This document shows, in pieces, positions 33,341 through 40,676 of a stretch of DNA of 64,000 nt (position 1 is the stretch's first letter; each line of letters starts with the position of its first letter). Under the pieces are notes generated by a model. It worked only from the letters and a program-made list of their open reading frames with translations, was not told where the DNA came from and searched no databases. The stretch comes from Methylobacterium sp. Leaf104 (GTDB lineage: Bacteria > Pseudomonadota > Alphaproteobacteria > Rhizobiales > Beijerinckiaceae). The translations under genes were made by a program, and so were the position numbers. The stretch covers positions 62,001 through 126,000 of the forward strand of contig NZ_LMMZ01000040.1 in NCBI RefSeq assembly GCF_001422885.1, read 5' to 3'.

Positions 33341-34813
33341 ATGGGCCTCTCCCTCGCCCTCAACACCGCTCGCTCCTCGCTCATCGCGACCTCGACGCAG
33401 ATCGCGGTCTCGGCCCGCAACACGGCCGGGGCGAGCGATCCGTTCTACACCCGCAAGATCGCCAACCTCGTGGCGGCGGGCGGCGGCAGCGCGGTCTCGA
33501 TCCAGCGCGCCACCGACGTCGCCCTGTTCGACCGCAAGCTCGCCGGAACCGCCTCGGCGGCGGCGAGCGAGGCCGTGCTCGACGGCCTCGACACGCTCCA
33601 GGGCACCATCGGCGACACCGGCGACGGCACCTCGGCCGCCGCGCGCCTCGGCGCGCTCAACGCGGCGCTGAAGGCGGCGGCCAACAAGCCGGACGACGCG
33701 GCCCTGGCCCGCGATGCGGTCGACCGCGCCCGCGACCTCGCCACGAGCCTCAACACCGGGGCGGCCGCCGTCCAGACCGTCCGCGCCCAGGCGGATGCCG
33801 GCCTCGCGGATTCGGTCGCGACCATCAACGACCTCCTGGCCCAGTTCGAGGCCGCCAACCGCGTCGTGACCAGCGGGACCGCGGCCGGCACCGACGTGAC
33901 CGATGCCCTCGACGACCGGGACCGCATCCTCGCCGGCCTCTCGCGCGAGATCGGCATCTCCACGGTGATCCGCGCCGGCAACGACGTCGCGATCTACACC
34001 GACAGCGGCGTGCCCCTGTTCGAGCGCAGCGCCCGCCGGGTCGCCTTCAGCCCCACCGCCCCCTACTCGGCCGGTACCACGGGCGGCGCCGTCATGGTGG
34101 ACGGCGTCGCGGTGACGGGCGCCAATTCGCCGATGCCGGTACATTCGGGCCGCATCGCGGGCCTCGCGGAACTGCGCGACGGGGTCGCGACCCGCTACGA
34201 GTCCCAGCTCGACGGCATCGCCAACGGACTCATCGACGCCTTCGCCGAAACCGGCACCGACGCCGGCGGCCAGGCGGTGCGCGCGGCGGGCCTGTTCACC
34301 GCCGGGGCGGGCGCGCCGGTCCCGAACGGAACCACCGGGGACCAGACGGGCCTCGCCGCCCGGATCCGGGTGAGCGCCTCGGTCGATCCGCAGCAGGGCG
34401 GCGACGTCACCCTCCTGCGGGACGGCGGGATCGCGGGCGCGATCTTCCGGTCGAATCCGGCCGCATCGGGCGACACCGCCTTTCCCGACCGCCTGCGGGC
34501 GCTCGCCTCCGTCCTGACGGCGGACCGCGCCTTCGACCCGGCCTCGGACCTCGCGACCCAGAGCAACCTCCAGGATTTCGCCACGGCCTCCATCGGCTGG
34601 CTCGCGGGCAAGCGGCAGGCCGCCACGGCGGAATCGGCCTACCAGGCGACGCTGCTCGCCCGCGCCTCCGACGCCTATTCCAACGCCACCGGCGTCAACG
34701 CCGACGACGAGACGGCGGCGGCCCTCGACCTCGAACGGTCCTACACTGCCTCGGCCAAGCTGCTGACCCTGGTGAACGACCTCCTGAAAACCCTGATGGA
34801 CGCGGTGCGATAG
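33341..34813 (+). CDS. flgK: Hook-associated protein 1, FlgK
   Basis: FlgK is the first hook-filament junction protein. The 490-residue protein has the characteristic start (LSLALNTARSSLIATSTQIA), a long helical and variable centre, and the C-terminal FlgK helix (NADDETAAALDLERSYTASAKLLTLVNDLL), which pairs with the N-terminal helix in the assembled filament. It is exported by the flagellar system and has no signal peptide. The likely chaperone is the FlgN-like protein at 44503. It starts 98 bases after flgE, following two hairpins, and flgL follows five bases after its stop. Confidence 0.93.
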   Translation: MGLSLALNTARSSLIATSTQIAVSARNTAGASDPFYTRKIANLVAAGGGSAVSIQRATDVALFDRKLAGTASAAASEAVLDGLDTLQGTIGDTGDGTSAAARLGALNAALKAAANKPDDAALARDAVDRARDLATSLNTGAAAVQTVRAQADAGLADSVATINDLLAQFEAANRVVTSGTAAGTDVTDALDDRDRILAGLSREIGISTVIRAGNDVAIYTDSGVPLFERSARRVAFSPTAPYSAGTTGGAVMVDGVAVTGANSPMPVHSGRIAGLAELRDGVATRYESQLDGIANGLIDAFAETGTDAGGQAVRAAGLFTAGAGAPVPNGTTGDQTGLAARIRVSASVDPQQGGDVTLLRDGGIAGAIFRSNPAASGDTAFPDRLRALASVLTADRAFDPASDLATQSNLQDFATASIGWLAGKRQAATAESAYQATLLARASDAYSNATGVNADDETAAALDLERSYTASAKLLTLVNDLLKTLMDAVR

Positions 34814-34818
34814 ACCCC

Positions 34819-35868
34819 ATGCGGACCAACGCCCTCTCCACCCTGAGCTTCTGGAACGCGCCGCGCATCGGCGTGTCCCGCATGCGGTCCGACATGGCGC
34901 AGGCCAGCCAGGAGCTCGTCACCGGCCGCTACGCCGATGTCGGCCTCGCCCTCGGCAGCCGCAGCGGCCTCGCCGTCGGGCTGCGCCAGAAGATCGCCGA
35001 ACTGGCGGCCCTGCGCGAGGGCAACAACGCCGCGACGCTGCGGCTCGGCACCACGCAGGCCGTGCTGAAGCAGATGCAGGCCGGGGCCGACGCCACCCTG
35101 ACGGCGCTCACCGGGACGCCCGAGGCCAGGCGCGCCGGCGTCCTCAAGGACATCGCGGCGAGCGGGCTCGTCACCCTGACGGCGCTCCTCAACACCTCCG
35201 CGGGCGGCCAGTTCGTCTTCGGCGGCACCCGGACCGCCGAGGCGCCGGTGACCGCCTACGCGGGGAGCCCGGCCTCCCCGGCGAAGACCGCCGTCGATGC
35301 GGCCTTCCAGGCGGCCTTCGGGATGTCGCAGGACAGCCCCGGCGCGAGCGCGATCACGGCCGCCGACATGGCGAGCTTCCTCGACGGGCCGGCCTTCCAG
35401 GGCCTGTTCGACGCCGGCGCCTGGAGCACCGACTGGTCCGGGGCCGGCAGCGCGCCCCTGACCAGCCAGATCTCGCTGAGCGAGACCGTGACGACCTCGG
35501 TGAGCGCCAACGCACCGGCCCTGCGCAAGCTCGCCATGGCCTACGTGATGGCCTCCGACCTCGGCGCCCAGAACCTCTCGGCGGCGGCGCAGAACGTCCT
35601 GACGACCCGGGTTGCCGGGCTGCTCGGCCAGGCGAGCCAGGGCCTGATCACGCTCCAGGCCGATCTCGGACGCTCGCAGGCCGCGATCACCGGCGCCAAC
35701 ACCCGGCTCGAGTCCCAGCAGACCCTGCTCCAGTCGCAGATCGGGGAGATGGAGGGCGTGGACACCGCCGAGGCCAAGACCCGGAGCGACCGCCTGTCGA
35801 CGCAGGTCCAGATCTCCTACGCCCTCACCGCGCAGCTGCGCCAGCTCAGCCTCGTCAACTACCTCTAG
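34819..35868 (+). CDS. flgL: Hook-associated protein 3, FlgL
   Basis: FlgL is the second junction protein and resembles flagellin at both ends. The 349-residue protein begins MRTNALSTLSFWNAPR, carries the flagellin-like N-terminal coiled coil (SQELVTGRYADVGLALGSRSG) and ends with the typical helical C terminus (TEAKTRSDRLSTQVQISYALTAQLRQL region, ending SLVNYL). The start is the ATG five bases after flgK. A longer open frame upstream is the antisense-like reading of flgK in another phase and is not used. Its chaperone, as for FlgK, is probably the FlgN-like protein. Two hairpins follow before flaF. Confidence 0.92.
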   Translation: MRTNALSTLSFWNAPRIGVSRMRSDMAQASQELVTGRYADVGLALGSRSGLAVGLRQKIAELAALREGNNAATLRLGTTQAVLKQMQAGADATLTALTGTPEARRAGVLKDIAASGLVTLTALLNTSAGGQFVFGGTRTAEAPVTAYAGSPASPAKTAVDAAFQAAFGMSQDSPGASAITAADMASFLDGPAFQGLFDAGAWSTDWSGAGSAPLTSQISLSETVTTSVSANAPALRKLAMAYVMASDLGAQNLSAAAQNVLTTRVAGLLGQASQGLITLQADLGRSQAAITGANTRLESQQTLLQSQIGEMEGVDTAEAKTRSDRLSTQVQISYALTAQLRQLSLVNYL

Positions 35869-35909
35869 GGCGGCGCCGGCCCGGGCGGCCGGACACCGCG
35901 ACGACCCGG

Positions 35910-35988
35910 CGGCGGGGCCTCGACCCCGAGGGACCCCGCCGGCCCCAACGGCTCATCGGCCCGCTCCGCGCCTCGGCGCGGCGGGCCG
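35910..35988 (+). other. Two consecutive strong hairpins between flgL and flaF
   Basis: The first (35910-35941) pairs CGGCGGGG with CCCCGCCG and has an inner CCTC/GAGG stem. The second (35957-35988) pairs CGGCCCGC with GCGGGCCG and has an inner six-base stem CGCGCC/GGCGCG. Neither has a T-run. The arrangement repeats that seen after flgE, so the operon is segmented by paired hairpins at both wide gaps. Confidence 0.6.
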
Positions 35989-36011
35989 CGGATACACGGG
36001 ACAGGACCGAT

Positions 36012-36359
36012 ATGTACCAGTTTTCCTATGCCGAGATCCTGGAGGAGGCTCCGGCCATCGCGCGCGAGCGCGAGCGCGCCGCCTTCGACCAGGCCCTCGA
36101 CCTGCTGCGCCTCGCCGACCGGCCCGATGCCCAGCAGACCGACCGCGCCACGGCGGCCGGCTTCCTGCAGAGCCTCTGGGGTGTGCTCATCGAGGACCTG
36201 CGCAGCGAGGATAACGGCCTGCCGCCGGAGCTGCGCGCCGACCTCGTCTCCATCGGCCTGTGGAGCATGCACGAGGCCAACGCGGTGATCGCCGCGCCCG
36301 ACCGGACCCTGTCGGCCCTGATCGCGGTGAACACCTCGATCCGGGACGGCCTGCGGTGA
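36012..36359 (+). CDS. flaF: Flagellar biosynthesis regulator FlaF
   Basis: FlaF is a small alphaproteobacterial protein that promotes flagellin synthesis or secretion and works together with FlbT. The 115-residue protein shows family blocks: ERERAAFDQALDLLRLA, LWGVLIEDLRSEDNGLPPELRADLVSIGLWSM and LIAVNTSIRDGLR. It is cytosolic, without signal peptide or membrane helix. The start is the ATG giving MYQFSYAEI. It is followed directly by flbT, the usual partner, and preceded by two hairpins. In Caulobacter FlaF acts after transcription on flagellin expression; the same is likely here. Confidence 0.93.
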   Translation: MYQFSYAEILEEAPAIARERERAAFDQALDLLRLADRPDAQQTDRATAAGFLQSLWGVLIEDLRSEDNGLPPELRADLVSIGLWSMHEANAVIAAPDRTLSALIAVNTSIRDGLR

Positions 36360-36367
36360 GCCGGCCC

Positions 36368-36829
36368 ATGCGCCTGTCCCTGCGCGCCGGCGAGCGCGTG
36401 TTCGTGAACGGCGCGGTCCTGCGCGTCGATCGGAAGGTCTCCCTGGAGCTTCTGAACGACGCCACCTTCCTGCTCGAGACCCACGTGCTCCAGGCGGAGG
36501 CGGCGACGACGCCCCTGCGCCAGCTCTACTTCGCGATCCAGGCGATCGTGATCGAGCCGGCCGGCGCCGAGCGCGCTCGGGACCTCTGCCGCACCCTGCA
36601 AGCCGGAATCCTCGATGTCGTCGCCGATCCGGAGATCCGCGAGGGCGTCCTCGGCGTCGGCCAGCTTGTCGAAGCCGGCCGGCTGATCGAGGCGCTCAAG
36701 CTGCTTCGCGGACTCTATCCGCACGAGGCCGCCCTGCTGGCGGCCACCCCGCAGGCGGGTGCGGGCGCCCTCGAGGCCCTGCCCGGCCTCCCGGCCACAT
36801 CCACGAAATCCCACACCCACCCGGCCTGA
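36368..36829 (+). CDS. flbT: Flagellar biosynthesis repressor FlbT
   Basis: FlbT binds the 5' leader of flagellin mRNA and limits its translation until the hook is ready, as shown in Caulobacter. The 153-residue protein has the family core: LSLRAGERVFVNGAVLRVDRKVSLELLND over two strands, LETHVLQAEAATTPLRQLYFAIQ, and the helical C-terminal half. I use the ATG at 36368. An in-frame GTG at 36356 overlapping the flaF stop (GTGA) is an alternative and would add four residues; homologues vary at this end. It presumably acts on fliC, whose gene lies about 9 kb away on the other strand. Confidence 0.92.
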   Translation: MRLSLRAGERVFVNGAVLRVDRKVSLELLNDATFLLETHVLQAEAATTPLRQLYFAIQAIVIEPAGAERARDLCRTLQAGILDVVADPEIREGVLGVGQLVEAGRLIEALKLLRGLYPHEAALLAATPQAGAGALEALPGLPATSTKSHTHPA

Positions 36830-36857
36830 CCCGGCCATCGAACCAGGAGGCCCGCCG

Positions 36858-37277
36858 ATGAGCGTCGCCAGCGTCACCAGCACGGCCACATCCCAGACGG
36901 CCACCACCGCCGCCGCCGCCAAGACGGCGACGGGCATCGCCGCCTCGATGAACGCCGACACGTTCCTCACCCTGCTGATGACGCAGCTGAAGAACCAGGA
37001 CCCGACCAAGCCGATGGATTCCACGGCCTATGTCAGCGAACTGGCGACCTTCTCGCAGGTGGAGCAGGCGACGAAGACCAATTCGAAGCTCGATTCGCTC
37101 CTGTCCTCGAGCTTCCTCTCGCAGGCCGACCAGATCATCGGGCGCACCGTCACCTCCGCGGACGGCACCACCACCGGCCAGGTCCAGTCGGTGAAGATCA
37201 CCAGCGACGGCGCGCTCGCCCGCCTGACCAGCGGCCAGGACGTGCTCCTCACCGAGGGCATCTCGCTGTCGCAGTGA
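36858..37277 (+). CDS. flgD: Hook assembly (capping) protein FlgD, short form
   Basis: FlgD caps the growing hook so that FlgE can polymerise. At 139 residues it is much shorter than the enterobacterial protein, as usual in this order: it keeps the N-terminal FlgD core (DTFLTLLMTQLKNQDPTKPMDSTAYVSELATFSQVEQA) and a short beta region but lacks the Fn3-like domain. A perfect AGGAGG at 36845-36850 supports the ATG at 36858. It lies between flbT and fliQ, the standard rhizobial order. Confidence 0.93.
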   Translation: MSVASVTSTATSQTATTAAAAKTATGIAASMNADTFLTLLMTQLKNQDPTKPMDSTAYVSELATFSQVEQATKTNSKLDSLLSSSFLSQADQIIGRTVTSADGTTTGQVQSVKITSDGALARLTSGQDVLLTEGISLSQ

Positions 37278-37331
37278 CGGGTTCCGGGCTAGACAGGCCC
37301 GACCCTTCCACAGGATGAGGCAACCCACCGG

Positions 37332-37598
37332 ATGAACGAGGTCGACGCCCTCGAACTCGTGCGCGCCGCGATCTGGACCGTGATCGTCGCCGCCGGTCCC
37401 GCGATCGCCGCGGCGATGCTGATCGGCATCGCCGTCGCGCTGCTGCAGGCGCTCACGCAGATCCAGGAGGTGACGCTCACCTTCGTGCCCAAGATCGTCG
37501 TGATCCTGCTGGTGCTCCTCGTCACGAGCTCGTTCATCGGGGCGCAGATCTACACCTTCGCCGAAGCCACCTACGGGCGCATCGTCACCGGGTTCTGA
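37332..37598 (+). CDS. fliQ: Flagellar export gate protein FliQ
   Basis: FliQ is one of the small subunits (with FliP and FliR) that form the export gate channel in the basal body. The 88-residue protein has two transmembrane helices (about 12-38 and 51-75) with the conserved segment ALLQALTQIQEVTLTFVPKI between them. FliP is encoded at 58402 and FliR at 42755, so the gate genes are spread over three blocks. The last 28 bases overlap the convergent pxpA gene. It ends the first flagellar block. Confidence 0.95.
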   Translation: MNEVDALELVRAAIWTVIVAAGPAIAAAMLIGIAVALLQALTQIQEVTLTFVPKIVVILLVLLVTSSFIGAQIYTFAEATYGRIVTGF

Positions 37599-38353
37599 CC
37601 GAGGCCCCGGAGGACGATCCCGGCCTCCTCCAGCCGCGCCCGTACCGCCCGCGCCATCGAGACCGCGTGCGCGCTGTCGCCGTGCACGCAGACCGAGTCG
37701 ATCCGCGTCGGCAGCAGCGTGCCCCGAGCGGTGAGGATGCCGCCGGCCTGCACCATCGCCAGCACCCGGTCCGCCGCCGCATCGGCCTCGGCGATCAGCG
37801 CTCCGGTCTGGCCGCGCGGGATCAACTGACCCGCCTCGGTGTAGCCGCGGTCGGCGAAGATCTCCGCATGGACGGCGAGGCCCGCCGCCTCGCCGGCCGC
37901 CACCTGCTCGGTGCGGGCGATGGCGAGGAGCCCGAGCTTCGGGTCGACGGCCCTGACCGCCCGCGCGACGGCATCGGCCACGTCCCGCTCCGCCGCCGCC
38001 CGGTTGGCGAGCGCCCCGTGCGCCTTGACGTAGGCGAGGCGGTGGCCCGCCAGGGCGGCCAGGGCCTGCGCGGCGCCGACCTGATAGGCGACCTGCCGCT
38101 CGATCTCGGCCGGGCCGAACGGCATCGGCCGGCGGCCGAAGCCGGCGAGGTCGGGAAAGCCCGGATGCGCCCCCACGGCGACGCCCCGCGCCAGCGCCAG
38201 GGCGAAGGTCTCGGCCATGATCTCGGGGTCGCCGGCATGGAAGCCGCAGGCGACGTTGGCCGAGGTCACGAGGTCGAGCATCGCCGCATCGTCGCTGCAG
38301 CGATAGACGCCGAAGCCCTCGCCGAGATCGGCATTCAGGTCGATGGTCGGCAT
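37571..38353 (-). CDS. pxpA: 5-oxoprolinase subunit PxpA (LamB/YcsF family)
   Basis: PxpA, with PxpB and PxpC, hydrolyses 5-oxoproline (pyroglutamate) to glutamate using ATP, disposing of a spontaneous damage product of glutamine. The 260-residue protein has the family start TIDLNADLGEGFG, SANVACGFHAGDP, and GAHPGFPDLAGFGRR, VKAHGALAN and VCVHGDSAHAV further on. The start is the ATG at 38353. It is the last gene of the minus-strand set pxpB-pxpC-pxpA, 50 bases after pxpC, and overlaps the 3' end of fliQ by 28 bases on the opposite strand. Confidence 0.94.
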   Translation of the reverse strand: MPTIDLNADLGEGFGVYRCSDDAAMLDLVTSANVACGFHAGDPEIMAETFALALARGVAVGAHPGFPDLAGFGRRPMPFGPAEIERQVAYQVGAAQALAALAGHRLAYVKAHGALANRAAAERDVADAVARAVRAVDPKLGLLAIARTEQVAAGEAAGLAVHAEIFADRGYTEAGQLIPRGQTGALIAEADAAADRVLAMVQAGGILTARGTLLPTRIDSVCVHGDSAHAVSMARAVRARLEEAGIVLRGLGQNPVTMRP

Positions 38354-38403
38354 CCTGGCGCATCCCGGCTCGGCGCGGCCCGGCGGCCGCTGGCGGCGCG
38401 ATC

Positions 38404-39417
38404 CTAGCCGACCACGCCGCCGATGAGATTGGTCCCGAGCAGGAATTCCGAGGGAAAGTCGGTGCGCAGCACGGGCTGGCGCGCGATGGCCGGGACCAGG
38501 GCCTCGCGCTCCGCCCGCCGCGCCGCCACCGCCTCGGCGATCTCGACGGCGGCGAAGCGCAGCCGCGTGCCCGTCCGGGCCTGGGCGAGGCGGCCGAGAT
38601 CGGCGCCGATCACCGTGGCGATCTTCGGGTAGCCGCCGGTGGGCTGGCGGTCGGCCATCAGCACCAGCGGCTGGCCCGAGCCCGGCACCTGGATCGACCC
38701 CATGGCGATGCCGTCGGAGACGATGTCGTGGGTTCGCGCCCGGATCGCGGGACCTTCGAGGAAGCAGGCCATGCGGTCGCCCCGGGGACCGATCCGCCAG
38801 GGACCGGCCAGGAAGGCGTCGCGGCTGGAGGCCTCGAGCAGATCGTCCTGCGGCCCCCAGACGACGCGGATCACCTCCGGCGGTCGGTGCAGCCACGGAA
38901 CCGCGAGGCGCGCGGGCTCGCCGACCGAGGCGCGCGGATGCGCCACCGGGAGGCTGTCACCCGCCTCCAGGCCGCGTCCGCGGAGGCCCCCGAGCCCGGA
39001 ACGGGTGTGGGTCGCCGTCGAGCCCAGCACCGCCGCCACGGCGATCTCGCCCCCCACCGCGAGGCTGCACCAGGCCCCCGTCTGTCCCGCCCGGAGGGTC
39101 AGCCGGGCGCCGGGCCGCAGGGTCAGGGCGACGGCCGAGGGAAGGGGCCGCCCGTCGAGGTCGATGCGCAGGTCGCCGCCCGCCAGGGCGACGTCGACGG
39201 CGGCCTCCGCCACCGTGAGCGCGAGGCCGCCGAGGGAGACCTCGACGGCGGTGGCGCTGAGGGGGTTGTCGAGGGCGCGGTTGGCGGTGGCGTGGGCGAG
39301 AGGGTCCATCGGCCCGGCCGGCGTGATGCCGTAGCGCAGGAAGCCGTGCCGGCCGGCATCCTGCAGGCTGACGCCGCCCCCCGCCGTGAGGATCCGGAGC
39401 GTGGCCTCGGCCGTCAC
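38404..39417 (-). CDS. pxpC: 5-oxoprolinase subunit PxpC (KipA-like)
   Basis: PxpC is the larger partner of PxpB in the ATP-dependent 5-oxoprolinase. The 337-residue protein shows the signature SLQDAGRHGFLRYGITPAGPMD near the N terminus and GQPLVLMADRQPTGGYPKIATV near the C terminus, both typical of the KipA / carboxyltransferase-like family. The start is GTG at 39417, whose bases overlap the pxpB stop (GTGA), so the two are translationally coupled. Older annotation may call it allophanate hydrolase subunit 2 by similarity; the presence of pxpA and pxpB favours 5-oxoprolinase. Confidence 0.92.
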   Translation of the reverse strand: MTAEATLRILTAGGGVSLQDAGRHGFLRYGITPAGPMDPLAHATANRALDNPLSATAVEVSLGGLALTVAEAAVDVALAGGDLRIDLDGRPLPSAVALTLRPGARLTLRAGQTGAWCSLAVGGEIAVAAVLGSTATHTRSGLGGLRGRGLEAGDSLPVAHPRASVGEPARLAVPWLHRPPEVIRVVWGPQDDLLEASSRDAFLAGPWRIGPRGDRMACFLEGPAIRARTHDIVSDGIAMGSIQVPGSGQPLVLMADRQPTGGYPKIATVIGADLGRLAQARTGTRLRFAAVEIAEAVAARRAEREALVPAIARQPVLRTDFPSEFLLGTNLIGGVVG

Positions 39418-40145
39418 GGGCTCCTCCGCGCGAGGACTTCTCCCGCCTCCGCCCGGGCATCCAGGGCGGCGAAGGTCGCCGCGTCGACGGGCTCGAAGCG
39501 AAGCGCGTCGCCGGGCTCGATGAGGAAGCCCCCCGGCCGCGCCTCGGAATAGAGCCGCTCCGGCGTGCGGCCGACGACGTACCAGCCCGTGGGCATCGGG
39601 ACGGTCGCCACCGCCGCGAGGCCGCCGCCCACCAGGAGGGCGTTGGCGGGATGGGGCGGGCGCGGGGTCTGGCGGCGGGGAATCGCCAGGGCGTCGGCCA
39701 GGCCGCCGAGATAGGCGAAGCCGGGCGCGAACCCGTACATGTAGACCCGGTACGACCCCTGGGCGTGGCGCTCGGCGACGGCGGAGGCCGTCAAGCCGGC
39801 GCGGTCGGCGACCGCCGCGAGATCCTCCGCATGGACCGGGTCGTAGCAGCAGGGCAGCGTCCAGCTGCGCCCCGTGCGCGACGGTGCCGCGGTGCGGCCG
39901 AGACGATCGGTGACCCGCGCCACCAGGACATCCCGGCCGAGAACCAGCGGGTCGTAGTGGATCATCAGCGAACGGTAGGTCGGCACCGTCTCCAAAAGGC
40001 CGGCGATCGGGTCCTCCGCCAGCGCCGCGTCCAGGGCGAGCACCCGCGCATTGAGATCCGGATCGACCCGGGCGCCGAACTCGACGACCAGGGCCGCCTC
40101 GGCGGCGTCGAGAAACCGGACGGTGTCTGCCTCGGCCTGCGGCAC
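39414..40145 (-). CDS. pxpB: 5-oxoprolinase subunit PxpB (KipI-like)
   Basis: PxpB is the small partner of PxpC. The 243-residue protein has the family blocks VPTYRSLMIHYDPL, SYRVYMYGFAPGFAYLGGL, IPRRQTPRP and the C-terminal GWYVVGRTPERLY with GGFLIEPGDALRF. The start GTG at 40145 is the first sensible start after a stretch not matching the family; no strong ribosome site is obvious. The three genes pxpB-pxpC-pxpA run on the minus strand inside the flagellar region, and they separate fliQ from flhA, which are neighbours in many relatives. Confidence 0.92.
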   Translation of the reverse strand: MPQAEADTVRFLDAAEAALVVEFGARVDPDLNARVLALDAALAEDPIAGLLETVPTYRSLMIHYDPLVLGRDVLVARVTDRLGRTAAPSRTGRSWTLPCCYDPVHAEDLAAVADRAGLTASAVAERHAQGSYRVYMYGFAPGFAYLGGLADALAIPRRQTPRPPHPANALLVGGGLAAVATVPMPTGWYVVGRTPERLYSEARPGGFLIEPGDALRFEPVDAATFAALDARAEAGEVLARRSP

Positions 40146-40192
40146 GGCGTGATCCTGGTTCGCGTCGGCGAGCGGCCGGTGCCGCCGGCCCC

Positions 40193-40441
40193 TTAGCGGT
40201 TGGACTTCTTCTCGCGCTGGTAGGTCCGGATCGCCCGAGCGCAGTCCGGCGAGAGCTTGCGCAGGTTCTGACGGAAGCAGGCCTCGACCTCCGGTCCGCC
40301 GGGCGGATGCATGCTGCAATGCTCGAGATAGTCCCCCGTGCAGGAGAGCTTGAGCAACTCGCGGATCGGCGTGGGTTCGGCGGATGCGATGCCCGGAACG
40401 AGCATGGCGGGGAGGAGGAGAGCAAGTCGAAGCTTGGACAT
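40193..40441 (-). CDS. Small secreted Cys-rich-repeat protein
   Basis: An 82-residue product begins with a signal peptide (MSKLRLALLLPAMLVPGIASA). The mature part has one unit of a Cys-rich repeat: Cys34, Cys42, Cys55 and Cys66 in the pattern LSCTGDYLEHCSMHPPGG, ACFRQNLRKLSPDC, reminiscent of the Cys-rich FGFR/GLG1 repeat seen in many alphaproteobacterial periplasmic proteins. Two disulfides are likely. The function is unknown. It lies just upstream of pxpB on the same strand, 47 bases apart, and could be co-transcribed with it. Confidence 0.75.
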   Translation of the reverse strand: MSKLRLALLLPAMLVPGIASAEPTPIRELLKLSCTGDYLEHCSMHPPGGPEVEACFRQNLRKLSPDCARAIRTYQREKKSNR

Positions 40442-40622
40442 GGGTCGATCGCGGCTTTCACAGGATACGATACAGGCGACGCGCGGTGGGTGCGAAGTCC
40501 CAACGCGCGCCGCCGACGCAGACAAAGATCTTAGCACGCGCGCACCCGCGCGGCGGAGTCGTCGGTATTCCAACGCGCGCCGTGCCCGTTCGGTCGCCTC
40601 CCCGGCGCCAGGCGACCCTCGC

Positions 40623-40634
40623 GCAAGCTTGCGG
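40623..40634 (+). promoter_or_regulatory. GCAAG-type element upstream of flhA
   Basis: GCAAGCTTGCGG lies 43 bases before the flhA start and agrees with GCAAGCCTGCCG in 10 of 12 bases. It contains a perfect 10-base palindrome, GCAAGCTTGC. It may mark the flhA promoter, though the downstream CTA is missing. Confidence 0.4.
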
Positions 40635-40676
40635 AGCGACAAGCCCGTGGAGATTCACGGGGGTTGAGTATCCGCC

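Noticed and set aside
38404..39417. Allophanate hydrolase subunit 2 as the identity of the gene at 38404
   Set aside because: The three-gene set with pxpA and pxpB identifies 5-oxoprolinase; no urea carboxylase gene is near.
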